From JAJQBJ01 sp964387095 (lineage in GTDB: Bacteria; Bacillota; Clostridia; Oscillospirales; Oscillospiraceae), in NCBI GenBank assembly GCA_964387095.1, contig CAYLVH010000063.1, positions 1-10,747 of the forward strand: 10,747 bases of DNA, written 5' to 3'. The position numbers were made by a program, and so were the translations under genes. The notes beneath the pieces were generated by a model. It did not search any database, was not told where the DNA came from, and worked only from the letters and a program-made list of their open reading frames with translations. Shown one piece after another: positions 1 to 5,987 of this stretch (its first letter is position 1; the number at the start of each line of letters is the position of its first letter).

Positions 1-2246
1 AGGGTGGCCACCTGGTTTGCGGTGGTGTCGTGGGTGTGCAGGTGGATGGGCAAGCCCACCTCCTGCTTCAGCTCAGAGATCAGCTTCTTGGCCGCATAGG
101 GCTTGAGCAGGCCGGACATATCCTTGATGGCCAGGGTATGCGCGCCCCGCTTTTCCAGCTCCTTGGCCATGTTGATATAGTATTTCAGGGTGTACTTGTC
201 GTTTGCGGGATTCAGGATGTCCCCTGTGTAGCACATGGTGGCCTCGCAAATCTTGCCCTGCTTGATGACCTCGTCCATGGCGATCTCCATACCAGGGATC
301 CAGTTCAGGGAGTCGAACACCCGGAACACGTCAATTCCGCTCTTGGCGGACTCTTTGACAAACTCCCGGATCAGGTTATCGGGATAGTTGGCATAGCCAA
401 CGGCATTCGCGCCCCGGAGCAGCATCTGGAAGGGAATGTTCGGGATCTTTTCCCGCAGCTTCTCCAGGCGCTCCCAGGGATCCTCGTGGAGGAAGCGGTA
501 GGCCACGTCGAAGGTGGCGCCGCCCCACATCTCCAGGGAGAAGCAGTCGGAGAGAATATCCGCGGTGCCGTCCGCGCCCTTGAGCATATCCCGGGTCCGC
601 ATCCGGGTGGACAGCAGGGACTGATGGGCATCCCGCATGGTGGTGTCGGTGATCAGCAGCTTCTTCTGCCCTAAAACCCATTTTTTAACGGCATCAGGGC
701 CTTCCTTGTCCAGGAGCTGCTTGAGGCCAGCCCTGGGCTTTTCGTGGGCAGGCCGGGGAAAGCGGGGCGTGTCATACTGCTTGCGCTCCGCGTTGGGGGC
801 CGCCACCTGGATATTGGCGATGTACTTCAGCACCCGGGTCGCCCGGTCGCCGGATTCCTCGATCTCAAACAGCTCCGGCGTGTTGTCGATGAACTTGGTG
901 TGGCACTGGCCGGACTGGAACTTGGGATGGTGCAGGATATTGGTGACAAAGGGGATATTGGTCTTGACACCCCGGATATGGACCTCGTTGATGGCCCGGG
1001 TGGCCTTGCGGCAGGCGCCCAGGAAGGTGTTATCGAAGGCGGTGACCTTGACCAGCAGGGAGTCGTAGTAGGGGGAAATGGTGGTGCCGGTTCCGGCGTT
1101 GCCGCCGTCCAGGCGGACGCCGAAGCCGCCGCCGGAACGGTATGCCGTGATTCTGCCCGTGTCAGGCGCGAAGTTGTTCTTGGGATCCTCGGTGGTGACT
1201 CGGCACTGGATGGCATAGCCCCGAATCTGGACGTCGTCCTGGCTCTCCAGGCCGATCTCCGGGGTGGAGAGCGGATAGCCCTCTGCCACCAGGATCTGGG
1301 CCCGGACCAGGTCGACGCCGGTGACAACCTCGGTGACGGTGTGCTCCACCTGGATGCGGGGATTCATCTCAATGAAGTAATGGTGGCCTTCCTTATCAAC
1401 CAGGAACTCCACGGTGCCTGCGGAAACATAGCCCACGCTCTTAGCGATCTTCACAGCGTCCTCCCGAAGGGCGTTAATGGTGTCCTTGGGGACAGACCAG
1501 GCAGGGGCGAACTCCACCACCTTCTGGTAACGGCGCTGCAGGGAGCAGTCCCGCTCACCAACGTGGAAAACATGGCCGTACTTGTCGCCCAGAATCTGGA
1601 CCTCGATATGCTTGGGCTCCACCAGGAATTTCTCGATGAAGATATCGTCGTTGCCAAAGGCCTTCTTGGCCTCGCTCTTCACCAGCTCATAGGCGGGCTT
1701 GACCTCCTCCGGCGTCTCGCAGCGGCGCATACCCCGGCCGCCGCCCCCGGCCGCCGCCTTCAAAATCACAGGGAAGCCGTAGGAGACGGCCTTCTCCAAG
1801 GCCTCATCGGCGTCCTTCAGGGGCTGGGTGCAGCCGGGAATAATGGGCACGCCGCAGGCTATCGCCGTCGCCTTCGCTGCCAGCTTGTCCCCCATCTGGG
1901 CCAATACGTCGGAGGGCGGGCCGATAAAGGTGATGCCGGCCTGCTCACAGGCCTTGGCAAATTCGGGGTTTTCAGAGAGGAAGCCATAGCCGGGATGGAT
2001 GGCGTCCACGCCCCGGCGCTTGGCCAAATCGATGATCCCGGGAATGTCCAGATAAGCGCCCAGAGGGCTTTGGTTCTCACCGATCAAATAGGCCTCGTCC
2101 GCCTTGATGCGGAAGAGGGAGTTGGTATCCTCATTGGAATACATGGCCACCGTATGCAGGCCCAGGTCGTAGCACGCTCGGAAGATACGGATTGCAATCT
2201 CACCGCGGTTTGCAGCAAGAACTTTATTGAATGTATGCACTGCCAT
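1..2246 (-). CDS. pyc: Pyruvate carboxylase, N-terminal 748 residues (3' end beyond window)
   Basis: Biotin-dependent carboxylation of pyruvate to oxaloacetate (anaplerosis, cytoplasm). The reading frame is open from the start to the window edge without a frameshift. The biotin carboxylase domain fills residues 1 to about 450: HPGYGFLSEN, the glycine-rich ATP-grasp loop AAAGGGRGM near 168, HVGERDCSLQRR near 228, and the catalytic EMNPRIQVEH at 293-302. The carboxyltransferase domain begins near 525 with ITDTTMRDAHQSLL (metal-ligand Asp534), continues with the probable carbamylated Lys708 in AIKDMSGLLKP, and reaches the metal-binding LHTHD (His737, His739) just before the cut. About 400 residues (rest of the carboxyltransferase, tetramerisation and biotinyl domains) are missing. 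ATG 2246 is chosen because AAAGGA lies 8 bases upstream; the in-frame ATG at 2255 has AAGG directly abutting it. The linked BC and CT domains in one chain rule out acetyl-CoA carboxylase subunits and favour pyruvate carboxylase over oxaloacetate decarboxylase. Confidence 0.97.
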   Translation of the reverse strand, partial: MAVHTFNKVLAANRGEIAIRIFRACYDLGLHTVAMYSNEDTNSLFRIKADEAYLIGENQSPLGAYLDIPGIIDLAKRRGVDAIHPGYGFLSENPEFAKACEQAGITFIGPPSDVLAQMGDKLAAKATAIACGVPIIPGCTQPLKDADEALEKAVSYGFPVILKAAAGGGGRGMRRCETPEEVKPAYELVKSEAKKAFGNDDIFIEKFLVEPKHIEVQILGDKYGHVFHVGERDCSLQRRYQKVVEFAPAWSVPKDTINALREDAVKIAKSVGYVSAGTVEFLVDKEGHHYFIEMNPRIQVEHTVTEVVTGVDLVRAQILVAEGYPLSTPEIGLESQDDVQIRGYAIQCRVTTEDPKNNFAPDTGRITAYRSGGGFGVRLDGGNAGTGTTISPYYDSLLVKVTAFDNTFLGACRKATRAINEVHIRGVKTNIPFVTNILHHPKFQSGQCHTKFIDNTPELFEIEESGDRATRVLKYIANIQVAAPNAERKQYDTPRFPRPAHEKPRAGLKQLLDKEGPDAVKKWVLGQKKLLITDTTMRDAHQSLLSTRMRTRDMLKGADGTADILSDCFSLEMWGGATFDVAYRFLHEDPWERLEKLREKIPNIPFQMLLRGANAVGYANYPDNLIREFVKESAKSGIDVFRVFDSLNWIPGMEIAMDEVIKQGKICEATMCYTGDILNPANDKYTLKYYINMAKELEKRGAHTLAIKDMSGLLKPYAAKKLISELKQEVGLPIHLHTHDTTANQVAT

Positions 2247-2318
2247 CTCTTTCATCCTTTCTTACTTGGGGTCAGATATCCACAGTCATGGGAACTTTTT
2301 CATTTTAAACTACCTTTT

Positions 2319-2347
2319 ATTATATCGTGCCGGGCAATAACTTGCAA
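2319..2347 (-). promoter_or_regulatory. pyc sigma-A-type promoter
   Basis: Read on the minus strand: TTGCAA (-35, four of six matches, plus-strand 2342-2347), a 17-base spacer, then a perfect TATAAT (-10, plus-strand 2319-2324). Transcription would start near 2312, giving a 5' leader of about 65 bases before ATG 2246. Confidence 0.75.
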
Positions 2348-2439
2348 ATCTTTTTTACAATTTGACCATACAGGGCTTTGGTGATTTTCTCGCCCCTCAA
2401 ATTGGTTTTTTTCTCCGGTTAATCCGGGTTTTTAAACGA

Positions 2440-2456
2440 TTTCCGGTTATCGGAAA
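2440..2456. repeat. Inverted repeat TTTCCG-N5-CGGAAA with flanking AAACGAT direct repeats
   Basis: Six-base perfect arms (2440-2445 and 2451-2456) enclose GTTAT. AAACGAT occurs at 2434-2440 and again at 2454-2460, 20 bases (two helical turns) apart. The nearby CCGGTTAATCCGG at 2415-2427 shares the CCGGTTA core. There is no T-tract suited to termination, so a protein-binding site is more likely than a terminator; the factor is unknown. Confidence 0.35.
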
Positions 2457-2513
2457 CGATATCATTCGGTTTCAGAATCAAAATACGGCGGATTTCCTGC
2501 ATTTTTCCCCTTT

Positions 2514-2528
2514 TATTTTCAGCAAATT
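2514..2528. promoter_or_regulatory. CodY-box-like sequence
   Basis: TATTTTCAGCAAATT matches the CodY consensus AATTTTCWGAAAATT at 13 of 15 positions (mismatches at positions 1 and 10). It lies about 90 bases upstream of the recG start and about 200 upstream of the probable pyc transcription start. The AT-rich background raises the chance of a random match, and no CodY gene is visible here. Confidence 0.25.
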
Positions 2529-2565
2529 GACGAAAACATTCCTTTTCCTTTTTTCTTTCTCTTTT

Positions 2566-2595
2566 TTGTTATATGTGTTACACTTTAAATATCAT
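2566..2595 (+). promoter_or_regulatory. Weak candidate promoter for recG
   Basis: TTGTTA (2566-2571, four of six matches) and TATCAT (2590-2595, five of six) are separated by 18 bases. The predicted start near 2602 leaves a very short leader before the Shine-Dalgarno at 2607. No better pair was found in the gap. Confidence 0.25.
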
Positions 2596-2606
2596 TTTTG
2601 CAGGAC

Positions 2607-2612
2607 GGAGGT
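2607..2612 (+). promoter_or_regulatory. recG ribosome binding site
   Basis: GGAGGT ends six bases before GTG 2619. It decides the start: the upstream in-frame TTG at 2598 would place this site inside the coding sequence and has no Shine-Dalgarno of its own. Confidence 0.8.
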
Positions 2613-2618
2613 CTTTTT

Positions 2619-4700
2619 GTGTCATTTTTACCATCCGACGCCATCACTGTGCTCCCCGGGATCGGCCCCGCCCGGGCCAAGAGCTTTGAAAAACCGGGCC
2701 TTTCTACCCTTGGGGATCTGTTATCCTGGTTCCCCCGGGATTACGAGGACCGGCGCCGCTCCGTCACCATTGGGGACGCCCGGCCGGGAACCGCCGTCTG
2801 CATCACCGCCACGGTGGCCTCCCAGCCCCATTTGGCCCGCATCCGAGCCGGGCTGGAGCTGGTCAAGGTCAAAACCGTAGATGACACCGGCGTGCTTGAT
2901 CTGACCTTCTTCAATCAGTCCTATTTGAAAAACGCTCTGGCCGTGGGGGAATCCTACATCTTTTACGGCACCGTGGAACAGACCGGCAAGCGCAAGTCCA
3001 TGACCAATCCGACCTTTGAGCCGGAGCGCAACGCCGGGCAAACCACCAGGGCCATTGTACCCATCTACCCGCTGACGGCGGGCATCTCCAACAAGCTGCT
3101 GGCAGGCAGCATCCGCCGGGTGCTGGCCGCCGGCCTCCGGCTCCCGGAGGACCCCCTGCCGGAGGAAATCCGGAGGGAGTATCACCTGGTTGATCCGGAG
3201 ACCGCCTACCGCTGGATTCACTGCCCCGGCAGCTTTGAAGAAATCGAAGCCGCCAGGCAGCGCCTGGTCTTTGAGGAGCTGTTTTTTCTCTCCATTGGGC
3301 TTTGCCGCCTGAAGGGGCGGCGGGACCACGCCCAAGGCCCCGTCTGCGGGGCAGGCTCCCTGGAGGATTTTACAGCCTGTCTCCCCTTTTCCCTGACCGG
3401 CGCCCAGCGCCGAGCGGCGGAGGAGTGCGCCGCCAACCTCCGCAGCGGAACCCCCATGAACCGGCTGATTCAGGGGGATGTTGGCTCCGGCAAAACGGTG
3501 GTGGCGGCGGCGGCGGTGTATCTGGCCGCCAAGAGCGGCTATCAGTCCGCCCTGATGGCGCCCACAGAGATACTGGCCAAGCAGCATTACCGCACCCTCT
3601 CCGGCCTGCTGGAACCGGCGGGCATCCGGGTTGCCTTGCTGACGGGCAGCACCAAGTCCAAAGAGCGCCGGGACCTGAATGAGCGGCTTCAGTTGGGAAT
3701 GGTGGACCTGCTGATCGGCACCCACGCGTTGATCTCGGATCCCGTGACGTTTTCCGCATTGGGCCTGGTCATCACCGACGAGCAGCACCGCTTCGGGGTC
3801 AACCAACGGGCCGCGCTGACGGGAAAGGGCCTCCACCCCCACGTGCTGGTCATGTCTGCCACCCCCATTCCCCGGACGCTGGCCCTGATGATCTACGGGG
3901 ACCTGGACGTCTCCACCATTGACGAGCTGCCCCCCGGCCGTCAGCCGGTGGACACCTTCCGGGTTCACACGGATAAGCGCCAGCGCATGTACGGCTTTGT
4001 CCGCAAACAGGTGGAGGAGGGACACCAGGTCTACATCGTCTGCCCCTCCATAGAAGAACCCCCCCGGGCCGGTCCCACCACGGCCTACAGCGGGCCAGAG
4101 CTGAAATCCGTCACGGAACACTGCAAAGAGCTGCAGGCCAGGATCTTCCCTGACTTGCGCGTGGACCTGGTTCATGGTAAAATGGAATCCAAAGACAGGG
4201 AGCGGGTCATGGCCGCTTTCGCGGCCGGAGAATTGGACATTCTGGTTTCCACATCCGTCATCGAGGTGGGTGTAGACGTGCCCAACGCCACCTTGATGAT
4301 CGTGGAGAACGCGGAGCGGTTCGGCCTCTCCCAGCTGCACCAGCTGCGGGGCCGGGTGGGCCGGGGCAGCGCGAAAAGCTACTGTGTGCTGGTCTCCGAC
4401 GCCAACAACCAGGAGGCAACCCAGCGGCTCAAGGTGCTCTGCGCCTCCAACGATGGCTTTCAAATCTCCCAGGAGGATTTGAAACTCCGGGGGCCGGGGG
4501 ATTTCTTTGGCTCCCGGCAGCACGGCCTGCCCCAATTGAAGGTGGCCGATCTCGCCGGGGACACCCGGGTGCTGAAAGACGCCCGGGACGCCGCCCGGAA
4601 GATCCTGGCCCGGGACCCGGCGCTGGAGCAGCCGGAGCACAGCCCCATCCGCCAAAAGGTGCTGGCGCTCTTTGAGGAAAATCCTGATATATTTAACTAG
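2619..4700 (+). CDS. recG: ATP-dependent DNA helicase RecG
   Basis: Double-stranded DNA translocase that reverses stalled replication forks and branch-migrates Holliday junctions. The 693 residues match the usual RecG length. The N-terminus has the helix-hairpin-helix-like VLPGIGPARAKSFEK (about 11-25), followed by the OB-fold wedge domain. Helicase motifs appear in order: Walker A GDVGSGKT at 287-294 (Lys292), motif Ia APTEILAKQHY, IGTHALI, the RecG-type DEQH box at 387-390 followed by RFGV, motif III MSATPIPRT, VHGKM, motif V STSVIEVGVDVP and motif VI QLRGRVGRG near 575-583. The RecG-specific C-terminus LRGPGDFFGSRQHG is present. A Pro/Gly-containing loop lies near residues 478-495. GTG is the start, by the Shine-Dalgarno. 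The gene is divergent from pyc and is followed after 17 bases by the C_GCAxxG_C_C gene, so the two are probably co-transcribed. Confidence 0.98.
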   Translation: MSFLPSDAITVLPGIGPARAKSFEKPGLSTLGDLLSWFPRDYEDRRRSVTIGDARPGTAVCITATVASQPHLARIRAGLELVKVKTVDDTGVLDLTFFNQSYLKNALAVGESYIFYGTVEQTGKRKSMTNPTFEPERNAGQTTRAIVPIYPLTAGISNKLLAGSIRRVLAAGLRLPEDPLPEEIRREYHLVDPETAYRWIHCPGSFEEIEAARQRLVFEELFFLSIGLCRLKGRRDHAQGPVCGAGSLEDFTACLPFSLTGAQRRAAEECAANLRSGTPMNRLIQGDVGSGKTVVAAAAVYLAAKSGYQSALMAPTEILAKQHYRTLSGLLEPAGIRVALLTGSTKSKERRDLNERLQLGMVDLLIGTHALISDPVTFSALGLVITDEQHRFGVNQRAALTGKGLHPHVLVMSATPIPRTLALMIYGDLDVSTIDELPPGRQPVDTFRVHTDKRQRMYGFVRKQVEEGHQVYIVCPSIEEPPRAGPTTAYSGPELKSVTEHCKELQARIFPDLRVDLVHGKMESKDRERVMAAFAAGELDILVSTSVIEVGVDVPNATLMIVENAERFGLSQLHQLRGRVGRGSAKSYCVLVSDANNQEATQRLKVLCASNDGFQISQEDLKLRGPGDFFGSRQHGLPQLKVADLAGDTRVLKDARDAARKILARDPALEQPEHSPIRQKVLALFEENPDIFN

Positions 4701-4717
4701 AAAAGGGTATACCTGTT

Positions 4718-5125
4718 ATGACAAAAGCGGAATATGTAACGACCCTGCGGTCCAAGACCGACATACACTGGAACTGCTGCCAGAGCGTCCTGGCGGCCTT
4801 CACCCGGGAATGCGGCATCACCCAAGAGCAGGCCTACAAGCTGGGGGCGAGCTTCGGCGCCGGCATGAAGATCGGCTCTGCCTGCGGCGCAATGATCGGC
4901 GGCCTGATGGCCCTGGGCATGATGGGCGCCGGCGACGATGCGGCTCGCAGCCTGACCCGGCAATTCAAGGAGCGGCACACCGCCTTCAACTGTCCTGAAC
5001 TGCTGAAAATCGGCAAGGAAAAGGGGAACTTTGTCCGGAAGGCTCACTGTGACGGCCTCATCTACGAGGTCATCCGACTTGTGGAGGATTTGGTGAAATC
5101 ATCCGAGTCAAGCCAAAAACCATAA
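4718..5125 (+). CDS. C_GCAxxG_C_C family protein
   Basis: Small (135-residue) protein of the C_GCAxxG_C_C family (C-GCAxxG-C-C redox/metal-type family, function not established). Visible signature: paired Cys20-Cys21 (NCCQSVL), Cys32, Cys56 in SACGAMIGGLMALGMM (the family's GCAxxG-like core), Cys92 (NCPEL) and Cys111 (AHCDGLIYE). The central Gly/Ala/Met segment is hydrophobic but belongs to the family core; there is no signal peptide, so it is probably cytoplasmic. The conserved cysteines suggest metal or cluster binding, or redox chemistry, but that is inference. AAAAGGG ends 10 bases before the ATG, a loosely spaced ribosome site. The gene begins 17 bases after recG and probably shares its transcript. 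No clear terminator follows it. Confidence 0.88.
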   Translation: MTKAEYVTTLRSKTDIHWNCCQSVLAAFTRECGITQEQAYKLGASFGAGMKIGSACGAMIGGLMALGMMGAGDDAARSLTRQFKERHTAFNCPELLKIGKEKGNFVRKAHCDGLIYEVIRLVEDLVKSSESSQKP

Positions 5126-5165
5126 CGTCGTTTTGTTCACATTATAGTAACAATTTGGCAAACTT

Positions 5166-5192
5166 TTGATAATAAATGTGAAATATTATAAT
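5166..5192 (+). promoter_or_regulatory. Candidate promoter for the ABC operon
   Basis: TTGATA (5166-5171, five of six matches) and a perfect TATAAT (5187-5192) lie in an AT-rich stretch. The spacer is only 15 bases, shorter than the usual 16-18, so the -35 assignment is uncertain. Transcription would start near 5199, with a leader of roughly 80 bases before ATG 5282. Confidence 0.45.
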
Positions 5193-5227
5193 AACTGTGA
5201 GAAATTACGCCTAAGCGCGTCCTTTTC

Positions 5228-5239
5228 GGAAACGTTTCC
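5228..5239. promoter_or_regulatory. Perfect 12-bp palindrome GGAAACGTTTCC, possible LacI/CcpA-type operator
   Basis: The palindrome with central CG resembles LacI-family operators and partly matches the CcpA cre consensus: the AACG core is present, with mismatches at three constrained outer positions. It sits downstream of the probable transcription start of the ABC operon and 42 bases before its start codon, where a bound repressor would block elongation. No regulator gene is next to it. Confidence 0.4.
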
Positions 5240-5269
5240 TACATCACATTTCTTTGAATATCGGCTGCG

Positions 5270-5275
5270 GGAGGG
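5270..5275 (+). promoter_or_regulatory. Ribosome binding site of the ABC ATPase gene
   Basis: GGAGGG ends six bases before ATG 5282. The in-frame ATG at 5276 directly abuts this site and cannot use it, so 5282 is the chosen start. Confidence 0.75.
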
Positions 5276-5281
5276 ATGGAT

Positions 5282-5983
5282 ATGTCCTACATCGAATTGA
5301 ACCATGTATCCAAAGTTTATCAGATGGGTGAAGTACAAATCACGGCTGTGGCAGATATTTCATTCACGATTGAAAAGGGCGAGTTTGTCATCATTGTCGG
5401 CCCCTCCGGGGCAGGCAAAACCACCGTGTTGAACCTGCTGGGCGGCATGGACAGTTGCACCGGAGGGGACATCATCGTGGACGGGCAGAAGGTCAGCGGC
5501 TGCAACAACCATCAGCTGACGGAATACCGCCGCCATGACATCGGCTTTGTCTTTCAGTTCTACAATCTGGTGCAGAACCTGACCGCGCTGGAAAACGTAG
5601 AGCTGGCCGCCCAGATCTGTCGGGATCCGCTTCCCGCCGCGGAGATGGTGAAGCGGGTGGGATTGGAGGAGCGCATGGGGAACTTCCCCGCCCAGCTCTC
5701 CGGGGGTGAGCAGCAGCGGGTGGCCATTGCAAGGGCGCTGGCGAAGAATCCCAAGCTCCTGCTCTGCGACGAGCCCACCGGCGCCCTGGATTACATTACC
5801 GGCAAGCAGATCTTAAAGCTGCTACAGGACACCTGCCGCGCCCACGGCATGACGGTGGTGGTCATCACCCACAACTCGGCCCTGACGCCCATGGCGGACC
5901 GGGTCATCCGCATCAAAAACGGCCGGGTGGATGATATCGTCCTGAATCCCTGTCCCACCTCAGTGGATGAGATTGAGTGGTGA
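5282..5983 (+). CDS. ABC transporter ATP-binding protein, LolD/MacB type
   Basis: The 233-residue nucleotide-binding subunit is complete, with all motifs in order: Walker A GPSGAGKTT at 40-48, Q-loop FQFYNLV (Gln92), ABC signature LSGGEQQRVAIARAL from 139, Walker B LLLCDEPTG (catalytic Glu164), D-loop ALD and H-loop His197 (VITHN). The spacing and the QFYNLVQNLTALENVELA stretch are typical of the LolD/MacB/FtsE-like subfamily that partners FtsX-fold permeases. It would be a peripheral protein on the cytoplasmic face, dimerising and driving the permease encoded 4 bases downstream; the close junction suggests translational coupling. Substrate and process cannot be read from the ATPase. Leading alternatives are peptide or lipoprotein handling, antimicrobial-peptide resistance, or mechanical control of a wall enzyme. 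Confidence 0.95.
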   Translation: MSYIELNHVSKVYQMGEVQITAVADISFTIEKGEFVIIVGPSGAGKTTVLNLLGGMDSCTGGDIIVDGQKVSGCNNHQLTEYRRHDIGFVFQFYNLVQNLTALENVELAAQICRDPLPAAEMVKRVGLEERMGNFPAQLSGGEQQRVAIARALAKNPKLLLCDEPTGALDYITGKQILKLLQDTCRAHGMTVVVITHNSALTPMADRVIRIKNGRVDDIVLNPCPTSVDEIEW

Positions 5984-5987
5984 TGCC

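Larger units (their letters stand above)
2247..2618. other. AT-rich divergent intergenic region between pyc and recG
   Basis: This 372-base gap is strikingly AT-rich beside its GC-rich neighbours and carries long T-runs around 2541-2567. It contains a clear pyc promoter on the minus strand, a weak recG promoter candidate, a CodY-box-like sequence, an inverted repeat flanked by direct repeats, and the Shine-Dalgarno sites of both genes. An open frame crosses it on the plus strand from 2362, but it runs out of frame into recG and looks non-coding. No RNA gene or riboswitch fold was recognised. Confidence 0.7.

Noticed and set aside
2288..2305. Tiny five-codon ORF (MKKFP) in the pyc leader on the minus strand
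   Set aside because: No Shine-Dalgarno and no attenuator structure beside it; probably chance.
744..2384. 546-residue plus-strand frame opposite pyc, with others at 30-674 and 637-1068
   Set aside because: The minus strand encodes intact pyruvate carboxylase throughout; these are shadow frames.
2362..2880. Plus-strand frame across the AT-rich intergenic region into recG
   Set aside because: It overlaps recG out of frame and its N-terminal part is low-complexity Phe/Leu from T-runs.
2721..4655. 644-residue open frame on the minus strand opposite recG
   Set aside because: RecG on the plus strand has every helicase motif; the antisense product shows no recognisable domain and no suitable ribosome site was seen.
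5116..5134. AAAAC-N9-GTTTT as a terminator after the C_GCAxxG_C_C gene
   Set aside because: The stem is five mostly A-T pairs, too weak for an intrinsic terminator.
5177..5194. Rex-site-like half match (TGTGAAATATT) overlapping the ABC operon -10 box
   Set aside because: Only the left half fits the Rex consensus; the right half has four mismatches, and the stretch is AT-rich.
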